Assembly (NCBI GenBank): GCA_016110215.1
Contig: JADWQD010000010.1
Location: 1,116,001 to 1,180,000, forward strand
Source: Capronia americana
Taxonomy: Eukaryota > Ascomycota > Eurotiomycetes > Chaetothyriales > Herpotrichiellaceae
Direction: 5' to 3'
DNA length: 64,000 nt
A program made the translations under genes and the position numbers. The stretch's first letter is position 1. Each line of letters starts with the position of its first letter. Under the pieces are notes generated by a model. It was given only the letters and a program-made list of their open reading frames with translations, was not told the DNA's origin and did not search any database. Shown here piece after piece: positions 13,068 to 23,777 of the stretch.

Positions 13068-14832
13068 CTACAACTTGGCCTTTGGCTTGAACTTTGCAGC
13101 GCCGAGCTCTTGCTTCTCGATGCCGAGTTCGCGGAAGATTTGCGCCGTCTTGGCGTGTTGGCGCGCGATGCGGGCTTTGATCTCGTCTTTGCGCTGCTTG
13201 TTCTCGCGGCGGCCGAGTTGGTGGAGATGCGCTGCGGGTGGGGGGGAAAAGGGTAAATGTCAGTAAACGTCTGGAGGGCATAATGACTGACGGGACGGGG
13301 AGGGGACGGGTATTGCAGAATCTCTATGATATTCACATAATAACAGCGAGGTAACGGGAGAGGGGAACAGAAACATTGTGATGGGTGGTTGTGCTCACCT
13401 TCGTCAGGCCCGTCAGCGATCCTCAACGTCCTCAGATGAGCCCACATGCTCGCGAGCGGCGTGTCCTGGCAGACACCCATGGCGCCGTGGGCCTGGATGG
13501 CACGATCGATCACCTCGAGCGCCACCTGGGGGACCTTGATCTTGGCCTCTGCGATCTCGCGGAGCGCGAACTTGGCGTCCCTCTGGTCGATCTTGATGGC
13601 CGCGTTGAGCACGATGAGGCGCGACGCGTCGATCTCGATCCGAGCCTTGGCCACCCACTCAAGAAGCACGCCGTGCTCGGACAGGGGCTTGCCAAAGGGG
13701 ACTTTGCGCTCATCATTGAGCCGGTTGATCATCCACTCGAGGGCGCGTTCGGCGGCGCCGATGGCGCGCATGGCGTGGTGGATCCGCCCGGGACCTAGAC
13801 GGCCTTGCATGATCTCGAAGCCGCGGCCCTCGCCGAGGATGATGGCGTCGAGCGGCACACGCACGTCCGTGAACGTGATGTGGCCGTGGCCATGCGGGGC
13901 GTCGTCGTACCCAAACACGCTGAGCATGCGGTGGACTTGGATGCCGGGCGAGTCGGCGGGGACCAGCATCATGGACTGCTGCTTGTACTTGTCCGGGTTG
14001 TTGGGGTCGGTCTTGCCCATGACGATGAAGATCTTGCAGCGGTCGTCGCCGGCGCCGGACGACCACCACTTCGATCCGTTGAGCACGTAGTGGTCGCCGC
14101 GCCGTTCCATGCGGAGCTGGATGTTCGACCCGTCCGACGACGCGATGTCCGGCTCCGTCATTAGGAAGCCTGACCGGATCTGGCCCGCCAGGAGGGGTTT
14201 GAGCCACCGATCCTTTTGCGCCGCTGTGCCGTACCGGGCGATCACTTCCATGTTGCCCGTGTCGGGCGCCGCGCAGTTGCAAGCCTAAGTAGACAAAGAC
14301 TGTTAATGCGAGCTCTTTCTCTCCGTTTCGCTTTCCCGCTCTCTCTGCCACCAGTGCCAAGTCAAAGAGGGGGGGAGAGGGTCTAAGTACCTCACTGGCA
14401 GTGATGCTCTTGCCCAACTGCTCGGCCATCAAGCCGTACTCGACGTTTGTGAACTGCGGGCCGTCCTTGAAGTGGTTCTTGGGCAGGAACATGTTCCAAA
14501 TGCCCAGTGCGTGCGCCTTTTTCTTAAGGTCATCGAGGATGGACGGGTGGCCTTGCCAGCGCGCGTCGCCCGTGCCGATCTGTGATGAGTAGACCACATC
14601 GGCGGGGATGCATTCTTCGTCCACGAAGGTGTAGACCTGACGGAAGTGTGTAAGTGAGGGAGTGAGTGACGAGTGAGCGAAAAGTGAAGAATGGCGAGGT
14701 TTAAGTCCGTCGGCGCCTCTAGGAACAAACAGCACAGACCACAACACGTACCTTGTCCAGAAGATCTTTGGCCCGCTGTGACACAAACGGCTGGGCAATG
14801 GGCGGGATGTTTTGAGTTGCGGGGGTCGCCAT
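13068..14832 (-). CDS. Acyl-CoA dehydrogenase (ACAD10/11-like) with C-terminal PTS1
   Basis: Four exons on the minus strand: 14832-14752, 14636-14391, 14284-13399 and 13231-13068, giving 458 aa. The fold is a complete acyl-CoA dehydrogenase. It has an N-terminal helical part (DARWQGHPSILDDLKKKA, NVEYGLMAEQLG), the FAD/substrate middle domain (FLMTEPDIASSDGSNI, LNGSKWWSSGAGD) and the C-terminal helices (HHAMRAIGAAERAL, AHGAMGVCQDTPLASM, RTLRIADGPDE). These motifs match the eukaryotic ACAD10/11 dehydrogenase type, which oxidises acyl-CoA with FAD. No phosphotransferase domain precedes it. The last three residues are AKL, an accepted SKL-type peroxisomal targeting signal, so peroxisomal beta-oxidation is the likely setting. 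The start gives MATPATQN with no obvious mitochondrial presequence, which fits a peroxisomal location. Substrate chain length cannot be read from the sequence. Confidence 0.93.
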
Positions 14833-15834
14833 GATGGATGGAGCTGGATGTGACGGTGTCTATCACGAGGGAAGGTCGAGAAAATATACAATCACCGGCT
14901 GCCCAGATCTCTTCAACAAATACACAGTCAATCAACTCAGAGTGTCCTCGGCTTGCAAAGAAGGGAAAAGCGAGGTGGGAGAGAACGTGGAGAAATATAC
15001 GTCGACGGCTTCGGCTGATGGCTTGATCTGGGGAATTGGAGACGGAGGTTTGCCATGGTTTGCCTCGGCCTGTCAAACCGACCCTAGCCGTAACTATACC
15101 GTTATCCAAGGGGTGAGGTCCCGATCAGGGTTAGTCGGAAGACTGCCATCATTGGTATAGCTAGTTATCCATGACTACGGAGGAAGTTGACTCGCAACCA
15201 CAGGCACCGGGGTACGAGTACACCACAAGCAGAGGGAAACCCGAATCAGCCTGGTTTGAGAGGGTTGAAATTCTCCATCGTCGAAGACATGCCACTTCGG
15301 GCCCAAGTATCAATCTAGCTACTCTCGCTGGCACCCGCACAGCACGCACGTCCAGCTCTCGCCCAAGCCAACAAAGTGAAGTCCTCGTCCGGGAGAATTG
15401 ATGTAGTTCAAGAGAGCACGCGCCTGTTTCAAAACACCTCGATGAGCTTCTCCAGATCCTTTGCATGGTGAACCGTCTCCACAACCTGACAGCTTGTCGC
15501 TGCCGTATCCTATAATGCTTTCTCTGTCGAATCATGCTAACTTCAAAACCATACTCGCAGCCGCCGCTACCTCCCATGCCATTGTCCAGGGTATTTTTTG
15601 AGTTTGAATGTTGTTGGTACAGTCCGTGACACCTCGTTAATAAAACAAGCCCATGTTTGCAAAGTCATCAGTGTCAAGGTTCCAATCGAGACAAAAGCGA
15701 GGGTGGTGTGGAGTATTTTTCTGGTCGTCCCCTGACCATCCAACAAAAACACAAGATTCTCTCCCTGGGGTTGTAGCTCGCCTGGTTCACGCAGAAAGTT
15801 CGAATAAGCTGACAAGAAGGTGATGCTCAAAGAA
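14833..15834. other. Intergenic: dehydrogenase promoter and kinase 3' flank
   Basis: Both neighbours are on the minus strand, so this interval holds the dehydrogenase promoter and the 3' flank of the kinase gene. A 138-codon minus-strand frame (15161-15577) lies here but shows no domain and no usual start context, so I did not call it. Confidence 0.5.
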
Positions 15835-17736
15835 TTACAAATGGAAGTTGTGCCAACCTCCAACCCACTCAAGATCGTCCTCATCCGCAGATGAGTCGAT
15901 CACACGTTGCTGACGCCAATCTTGATCCAAGTATGCAGGACGAGCCTTGTTTCGGCTGTCTCGTCGATGGCTTGGATTGTGGTGATGCTCATGTGCAAAT
16001 CCAGGTGTCGGTCTCTTGCGAGATCCTGTTGTCATGGATCGTTTCTTGGTCTGACTTTCTGCCTCAGTTGTGAAGTTTCGTCTCTTGTTGCCCAAAGCCG
16101 CCCATTTGTCGGCAGGAACCTGCTTTGGCGAGTGTCGCGGGGTCCGCATCCGCCATCCAAAGGGGTCGTTCTCGTTGACTCCGAAGCTGGCCTTCACTGG
16201 CGAGGTGGGCTTGGGAGTACGGCTTCGACGAGCATTGCTGGACGAACGGCTTTTGGATTCGCTGAGAACACCAGGAGGTACAGGGAGACGCTTGCGACTA
16301 TCTTGGCTCCAGCTTCGAGAGTTATGTTCACGTCGAAACTTCATGTCAGCCTCACGTTCCGACTCTTCCTCATCTTCCTCGAACATATCGCTCCAGCTCT
16401 TGGCCACTGCGTCTTCACCCTTCTTTCCGAAGACTGAAGACATGGTGGGGATAGGTCGGGTTGCGCGGGACGGCAGCGAGTGAGGGATGGGCACTGGATC
16501 CGGCTGGGGTGGACCGCGACCGGCAGGCCGCTTGATAGCCATAGACTTGAAGGACCCATAAGCCGAGTCAAAAACCGACGCCAACGATGGCGTGTTGCCA
16601 GAACCAGAGTACCAGGACTCGCCAAGCCTGAGGCTCTTGTCAGAGTCAAAGAGATCCTCCTCGTACATGTCAGGGATGCTCGCCAGTTGTTTCTTGGGAG
16701 CAGGACTGGCGTGCAGAGCCTTTGCCCAGGGGAACGACTCGCCATCGAGGTGGGGACTCTGAATCGACGGGGTTCGCAGAGGCTCACGGTTGGCACTTGC
16801 ACGGACGACATCACGTTCCTCAGAGCAGAAGAGGTCATCGAACGATTCGTCCTCCGTGGTAAAAGCCACTGCTCGAAGAACGGCTTGTTTCACCGCGGCT
16901 AGGTCGCGCTTGGCAGGGTCCACAGCCATGGCCACCGACAGAATCTCGAACGTATCCTGTGACATGTTGGGGAAGATGTCGAACAGGGATTGGCGATCGC
17001 GTCGATAGTCGGCAAACAGGATATCATCTTCCGTTGGGGTGACAAAGGGGTTCCTCGCGAAGAGCACATTGAGTAAGCAGATGCCAATGGACCAGATATC
17101 GGCCCTCGCCGGAGAGTAGCCCACGCCAGCAGGATCGTATTGTTCGGGAGCCATGTACCGGTCACTTCCGACGCAGGATTCGTAACACCAGAGGCTCCGA
17201 GTAGCCAAGCCGAAGTCTCCAAGCTTGACGGAACCATCCTGCGTCAGGAAGATATTTTCAGGTTTGATATCTCGGTGGTACAGACCATTGGCGTGCATGT
17301 ATTGTACAGCACTGATGAGTTGCAACATGAAACGTCGAACATGCTCAGTCTGTAATGGTCCACGGTCCATGCGGATGGCCTCATAGAGATCCCCCTGAGA
17401 GCAGTATTCCAGAGCCAGGAAGGTGTGAGCCTCAGTTTCAAAGTGATGAACGAGGTTCACCAAGTGGTCATGATGCTTCAGAATGGCATGGCATGCGAGT
17501 TCCTCGGCACCCTCGTCCGTATTTTGGGTCGTAGGCTGGGATACGGCAGAAGCTTTGGTAAGGCATTTGATGGCCACGTGCTGACGAGTCAGGGTGTCCT
17601 CGGCAAGGAAGACCATACCGAATGAGCCATGATTAAGAGGAGCAATGGTCCGGAAACGTCCACCAAGGAGCTGACCCGCACGGAAATCATCCTTCATGCA
17701 CTCCATCGCTGATGTGCAATCCAAAGTATCCCTCAT
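15835..17736 (-). CDS. KSP1: Ksp1-like serine/threonine protein kinase
   Basis: Single exon of 633 aa. The kinase domain fills about residues 24-295. The glycine-loop region is LNHGSFGMVF, with Asn35 where the first loop Gly usually sits. The VAIK lysine is Lys57, the catalytic loop is HRDIKPEN (154-161), the Mg-binding motif is DFG (174-176), and MAPE lies at 195-198, so it should be active. The loop sequence and the long disordered tail fit the fungal Ran1/Ksp1 group. Yeast Ksp1 acts downstream of PKA/TORC1 in filamentous growth and in repression of autophagy. The C-terminal half is rich in Ser, Pro and Arg, with basic clusters (KRRNF, TKKRSM) that could act as nuclear signals. About 6 kb of gene-poor DNA lies upstream, so the promoter or leader may be unusually long. 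Confidence 0.88.
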   Translation of the reverse strand: MRDTLDCTSAMECMKDDFRAGQLLGGRFRTIAPLNHGSFGMVFLAEDTLTRQHVAIKCLTKASAVSQPTTQNTDEGAEELACHAILKHHDHLVNLVHHFETEAHTFLALEYCSQGDLYEAIRMDRGPLQTEHVRRFMLQLISAVQYMHANGLYHRDIKPENIFLTQDGSVKLGDFGLATRSLWCYESCVGSDRYMAPEQYDPAGVGYSPARADIWSIGICLLNVLFARNPFVTPTEDDILFADYRRDRQSLFDIFPNMSQDTFEILSVAMAVDPAKRDLAAVKQAVLRAVAFTTEDESFDDLFCSEERDVVRASANREPLRTPSIQSPHLDGESFPWAKALHASPAPKKQLASIPDMYEEDLFDSDKSLRLGESWYSGSGNTPSLASVFDSAYGSFKSMAIKRPAGRGPPQPDPVPIPHSLPSRATRPIPTMSSVFGKKGEDAVAKSWSDMFEEDEEESEREADMKFRREHNSRSWSQDSRKRLPVPPGVLSESKSRSSSNARRSRTPKPTSPVKASFGVNENDPFGWRMRTPRHSPKQVPADKWAALGNKRRNFTTEAESQTKKRSMTTGSRKRPTPGFAHEHHHNPSHRRDSRNKARPAYLDQDWRQQRVIDSSADEDDLEWVGGWHNFHL

Positions 17737-20196
17737 CTTCTTTGCAGAGGTCTATCCTTCTGTGGATAAAATGACGACAACTTTTGACTTTTGTAACTGA
17801 GCAGACAGTTATGATCCAGGAGAGGTTTGTACAAGCGTATAGACAGGAATAGAGGTCGGATGCGTAGAGCGTGTATGAGCCGAAACAACTCAGTCGGAAG
17901 AGACAACGTCGAGTATAGGAACTGCAACCACCGGGACACCAAGCATAAAACCGCCTTGCAACTTTAATTCTTCAACCACCCCGCTTATCATGTGTAGAAA
18001 ACGCCCGGTCGAGAGGAAATCACGGAACTCCTAGTCGTCGTGTAGCGTCAGAGGCTCATAGAGGTGGTATAGGTCGTATCGTTAAAACAAATGAAAGCGA
18101 TGATCGCTGACGCAGAGCCTGGGCTCGTTGTGCAGTCGACAAAGCAACGGCGTAGAGAGCGTAAGTTATTGTGTCATGATCGAGGTGATGTGGGGACTGG
18201 TTCCGGTAAGAGAGCCAAAGAATGAACGGGAGATGGTGAAAGGAGGGATCTCGGGGTAGTCGAAGGAGGTGAGGTTATGGGAGGCGAGTCGAGAACACTT
18301 GTGAGTTGCAAGTGGTCGATCAGAGTGAGGAGTGATGTGTTACACTGATGTCGAGCTCCAGGTGCCTGTCGACAGGCTGCCACAGCGGGTTGCCACGGAA
18401 GAAGCTGGTTGATTGACAGGAGAAGAACAGGTCCCAACTCGTATGGTGCAATCTTCCTGGTTCAAAGGACAAGTGCCTCCTTTGTTCTGGCGTATTTGTT
18501 GTGGTGGACAGGGTGACTCGACCTTGACCCAATGACACCGCAGGCAATAATTCACGGATTCGTCCCAGTTCGACTGACCCGAACAGACTCGACGAGTTCG
18601 ATCTCAAATAGCCTTCAGATGCCAGGCAGGGTGAGCTCGGGTCGATGGTATACTAGGATTATAGGTACAGGTATGATCGTGTATGAGTCAATTGCGGTTG
18701 GTGGGGGGGAGCTGGTACCAGCGGGGCGGGTGGTCTGCTGGGTCACAGCAGGGAAAGCCGGAAGGAACGTCGTCGAGACGCAAGAGAGAAGGAGGGACAC
18801 GGCCAGGTGTAATGTGTAGGATGGTAGGGTTGTAGGGAAAGAGAAACGAACACTCGTATGGGCTTTGGTCTTCACATCGCAGGGTGGCCGAGTTGAGGGT
18901 CGAGTAAGGGACGTACAACAACAAAGAAGATGGATGGGCTGAGGGTTATGAAGCTTGCAGCCAAGTTGGCGGTGACAGCGCTCTCACGGGTCACCAGTTC
19001 CTGGGAATTCTGGGGCCGGCAGCAGAGTGGGTGAGTGGTCCCTCGAGCAGCCTAAGCTTAGAGGTGGGCAGAGGCAACGGCAAAACTCTCAACAAATGAT
19101 GCCCAGCGAGAGAACACAATGGAATCGGTCGGGCCAGCTATCGTCAAATCAGCGTGTGCTTTGTGGGGAAGCGTGCATTGTCCCTGCGCCTGCTATCGAG
19201 GACGCTGGTTGGAAGACTACTGCGGATACTAAGCCATCCTTGTCCTGGTGCCTGCTGCACGACCAAGCCCTCGCAATTTCCTGGCAGCGCGTGATCCACA
19301 CTGCGTGGCCTCTTTCTCTTCTCTGCCTGTCCTCGTGCTCAGCTTTACGCTGATGGAGCCTGCATGGCGCCATCGGCCACCCGTCCTCTTTTTTTGTCTC
19401 ACACATTCTTGCTCAGCCCTGGAAACCAGTCGCCGGGGCCCGCCATAGGCGGTTCGAGCTCTTTGACAGGCCGCTTGATTCAAGCTCAGACGCTGCCTCT
19501 CTGGGCGATTTTCACTACCCGCTTTCGGCGGCACGCTTTGCGTCCTTACCCAATAGTCACGCCACAGCCATAATGGGCCTTGCGAGACAAATGACGCTGC
19601 CCGCTTACGAGTAGAACCTCAGCACCTGATGACCAAAGCAGAGGCGAAAACGGGACACTTTGCAACAACGACAAAGAACAATTACGAAGCTCGGGAGCAT
19701 AGGGGCACGAGTTCCCGAGCCTTCCATGCTCTTGTCATGAGCGTTATTTCTCTCTGTGCTAATACCGCGTGCGAGCAACTACGTACACCGTGCACGGAAA
19801 GGATCCCATATCCGGCTCACCACACTGCACAACTATCCCGTGCACCATCCTTTTGTGATAGGCCTATCCCGGCGGGTGCAACATCCAAGGTTTCTAAGAG
19901 TCCTCGATTCCTCCAGGATGGCCTGCAAGTATCAGACTTTTGGACTTGAGCGAAGGGATCTGTTATTGGCTTAACATTCAGACGGGAAGCCGACAACTTC
20001 TCATTCGATCGTGACGACACCTTGGCTGATATCGGTTGCCTGGCTGAGTCAACGTTACGAGTACACAGTACCTGGCATGGTCCCTGATAATTGTACCCGT
20101 GTGTACTGTACGATGCCCGGAGTACTCGTGCTCCTGCATAGCAGCTTACCCCGCAAATTCGTGAGTTACTGCCTCCAAGTAGTGCATCGGCGGTCG

Positions 20197-20210
20197 TACG
20201 AGTACTCGTA
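20197..20210. repeat. Perfect 14-bp palindrome TACGAGTACTCGTA
   Basis: The sequence equals its own reverse complement. The GAGTAC/GTACTC core recurs in the same tract, for example near 20055, 20121, 20339, 20871 and 22375. Confidence 0.8.
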
Positions 20211-21886
20211 GGTGCAGCATGATCGTAGTAACTCGGCTCACGAAAATGGGGATTTGAAGCTTCGTGCACCTGCGACCTTCTTTCGTCACCATTACTGTCA
20301 TTTTCCGTGAAGATCGAAGCATGTCAAAGACCTCATGGGTACTCGTAGTACTGTGTCCACATTCCAAGCTGAGATCATGTGACTTTGTTGTGTTCGTGTT
20401 TCGAGTCACTGGGTCCCCAACAGGATTCAAAACAAGGAGCCACCTCACGCAACGACCCGAGCTTTCCACCAACTTCCAAGAGTTTCGATTCCTTTACTCG
20501 TACAGGAACAGATGCTGATCAGGGATACCAATCCTGGCGGCCGGGCTATCAAGAACCTGTCAAAACGGGATGAATTGTTTATCTGATCGGCGGAGCTTGT
20601 GCGAGTGACAACGCTCGTAGGCTTACTGGAACGCAGAAGCAGGGCAAGTCCACGTGAGCGATAAGCAATTGATTGGTTGATGTCTTTGCGAGTGCTCGTC
20701 TCGGATAATCTCGATCATCGGAACACATTGACGTTGGCGGTTTCGGAGCATCCTGCGATGACAGGCTTGTGTTTCAGTCAGATATCGAAAGTGGTACGGA
20801 GAACTCCATAGCAATCTTGCCAACAAATGGGACAAATACTCGACCGAATATCGATCAATTACCCAGTACGGAGTACGTCCTCGTAGTCCACTGCCAATTG
20901 ACAGTGCTGCAAAATACACAAGCAGTAAATTCCCCAGCGTGACGAGCGGTCAGCAAAAAATATGATACCAGATTGTTATTCGATGTTAGATGTCTTGCCC
21001 AAATGTCGGTGAAAGGCAATGCAATTTCGCTTTGCTTGTATGGTCTCTTTCAGTGCCAGTCTGGAGCCCGTCGAATGCCTTGGTCGAGACGCTCTAATGC
21101 AGCAGCGGGCACTGGGTATGCAGAGCTGCATAAGCGCCTGGTGCCGGCAGGAAGCTTTTCTCCATCCTCCGCTTCAATTCTGGAGCTGGGCGACTGCCGA
21201 CAACGCTCGAGGGCCGCTTCGGATCTCGCGAGTCGCAGCCTCGGAAAACTCGCGTACAAGTACACATTACTGGGTACACAGTACGTACTACTACGTATGT
21301 AGGATGTGCTGGACGTGCTGGATGTGCTATTGGCACCGGCGGAGCGGTAGAATTGCCACCCATTCGGAAATGGCCACGATCATCCAGTCACCGACTGCGA
21401 CCGAGGCCTCCGTTGGCGCAACGAGCTTTGTTATTTGCCGCTGCCGAGGAAAATGCAGTGAGCGCACCTGGCGGTCGAGAAGGACGGCGGCACTGATTCT
21501 CTGGGACGTCCACGACATCCAACCATCACAGCTTGGAGCCCTTGGTTTGGCTGGCACCGGGCCGAAGCACGCTCGAGTTCTGGAGTCCGAAGCCCCTCCC
21601 CGCTGGATGGGCTTCTGGCTTTCCCCACCGGGCGTCGATCGCTGCTCGAGCTTTTGGCTACAAACAGCGCCTGCTCTAACTGCTGTGGCAGCTGTCACTG
21701 CCAACGACGCTGCTGCAGTGGAACTTCAAGGTATCAGGATATGGCCACGTTTTCTTTATGTCGTGCCGCGATACCATTCGAGGATAATTGTCGACATTCC
21801 TGACTGTCTTGGCGCCCGTCTCGCCGAGGACCATGGCCTTTTGGACATTGAATGCTGGAACCTTCTACAGCAGCCACACTGTTCCT

Positions 21887-21902
21887 ATACGAGTACTCGT
21901 AT
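21887..21902. repeat. Perfect 16-bp palindrome ATACGAGTACTCGTAT
   Basis: Extends the same GAGTACTC core by matching bases on both sides and is the longest perfect example I saw. It lies about 1.7 kb from the palindrome at 20197. Confidence 0.8.
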
Positions 21903-23777
21903 TGCAGCTTTGGAACCGCGACGACGGAATCTACCCAGTATCCTGCATCCCAGCCCACACATGCAACAGGATCTCTGCCGTCGATCTGTCTGAACTCAAG
22001 GATCGCTCCACCTTCTTCCGCAACCCACTACGAAGGTACGTCCCGGGTTGGTAACTCTGCGACTCAATACTCCTACTACTCGTTAGCACCAATAAGTCCT
22101 TTGTGGATATCATCATGCCCTCAGCGGCACTGCTGGCAGCCCGTCCTCCGGACGTGCAGGAGACGCTCGCCAGTGAGATACTATCTCAGCAGCTGTAGGT
22201 TTGAGAGATCGTCGCAACCCTTAGTCCAGACTCCTCGCAGACCCGCCGGAGGATTTGCTAGCTGTCGAGGGTCGAACCGCGCACTCCACTCAACGGCCCT
22301 TCCCATCCTCCATCGCTGCGGACTTGCCCCGTCTCAGCATGGCGGTATATACACCGCTCTATCGCAATCCAGTTACGAGTACCACCTTCCATCGCAGCAT
22401 GCGCCCCCGTCCACGTCGGCGAAATTCAGAGTTTTCTTTCGTGTTCGCCAGCTTCGCGATGCATGAACCGTCTCGAAATATCAAGGTGGCTGGGAGAAGC
22501 AACTCGTTGACACCCTTGCCAGCCCCACGGGTTGCCTTCACCGCCGCGAAATCTTGGAAGCGCACAATGGAAAAATTCAACAATTCTCAATTTGATTTTT
22601 TTTTTTTGGTATTTGCACATGTCGCGACGCGAGCATCTGTTGACATCTTTCCCCGTTTGGCGAATCGCATCCCGAGTTGCAGACCAAACTGCCATACCTG
22701 CGCGATGAGGGCGTCTTTACGGAAATTGCACCAAAATGTCGGTGAGTGCGCCGTTTCCAAGACATGACGGTTCGCTGGACGCAAGGGGCGAGGACCTCGG
22801 ACGACCTCGTACTGTGTAGCTCGTGCCTGTCGGCAGAATCTGACACTTACGGAGTTCCTCGTCTCGATGCCTCAAACCCTGCGTGTTCATGTCCCTTCTC
22901 TCTGCAGGCTCTCGAAGAGCCTTGGGGCCAGGAGTCCCCGTGAGCCAAAACCTGACAGCTGCGACCTGCAATGGCAGACATCTTGACAGCGGTGCTTGCG
23001 ACAGTCAACGGCTGCGGTCTGGACTTTGGTCAAAATCTCCTAATGGTTCGTTATTCTGTCCTTGGAGGAAAGACCTAGACAGTTCCAGTACCTCGTGCAA
23101 GTACGCTTGTATCTTTCCTACTCATGGACCTTTGCTTCTCCGCCCTTGTTTGCCAGCGTCTCAGTCCCGTGAGTCCCTCCTGCCCCATCTGCCCCGTCGA
23201 GTCCGCTGCGTCCACGATAGCTCTGACATGGCATGCGGCCGGATCGGACACGGCGCCTCAGGCAATCAACGGACTGGTAGATGCGCGCCGAGGTGGGAGT
23301 TGCTAGCCCTCATGAGCGAAATCAAGACAGAATGCGTGAGTAACTGTCTGAGGATGCTTAGACAATCCTTTGGGCAAAGGTTGCTTCTTTGCTTGACATT
23401 CGAAGTTCTCTCATGGTGCGCCCTCACCGTGCTGTGTTTATGGCTGCCTTGGTATGCTACCAGTGGCGCTGTTGTACAGTTTCTACACAAATCTATGAGA
23501 AGCGAGGCATTTGCAACGCAGAAGGCTAACGTCTCGACAATCTCCTTTCCTTTCGCTCGCCGACACCATGCCACAAGCGACACCGAAACCTTCCAACCTG
23601 GTTCGCTAGTTAGAGGTCAGAGGCCCTGGTAATTCAGCCTTGTATTGCCGATTTTGCGATCGTGTGAGAAAGGAACAGCCGCCCGTGTGCTCCGTGGTTC
23701 GAAGAATCCCATGGCGGCTATCCATTGCTGGACGAGTTGACAGAAACGGAAGAGATGATATTCCCATACTGTGTACT

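Larger units (their letters stand above)
17737..23777. other. Six-kilobase gene-poor tract
   Basis: No frame here shows a domain, a signal peptide or a credible exon chain. The longest are 21019-21993 (324 codons) and 22883-23632 (249 codons), both plus strand. They are Cys/Trp/Ser-rich in a way typical of random frames, and other open frames overlap them on the opposite strand. Short GAGTACTC-type palindromes are frequent from about 20,050 to 22,400. A poly-T run of about 13 lies near 22,595. The left part is upstream of the kinase gene and may hold its promoter and 5' leader; the right part flanks the 3' end of PGS1. Confidence 0.5.

Noticed and set aside
13385..14164. Plus-strand frames opposite the acyl-CoA dehydrogenase
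   Set aside because: Antisense shadows of a GC-rich exon; the minus-strand reading carries all family motifs.
15161..15577. 138-codon minus-strand frame downstream of the kinase
   Set aside because: No motif, and the position fits the kinase 3' flank.
21019..21993. 324-codon plus-strand open frame
   Set aside because: No domain, no signal or membrane pattern, Cys/Trp-rich composition typical of chance frames, antisense frames of similar quality, and palindromic GTAC words running through it.
22883..23632. 249-codon plus-strand open frame
   Set aside because: No recognisable motif or splice partners, and overlapped by other frames; treated as chance.
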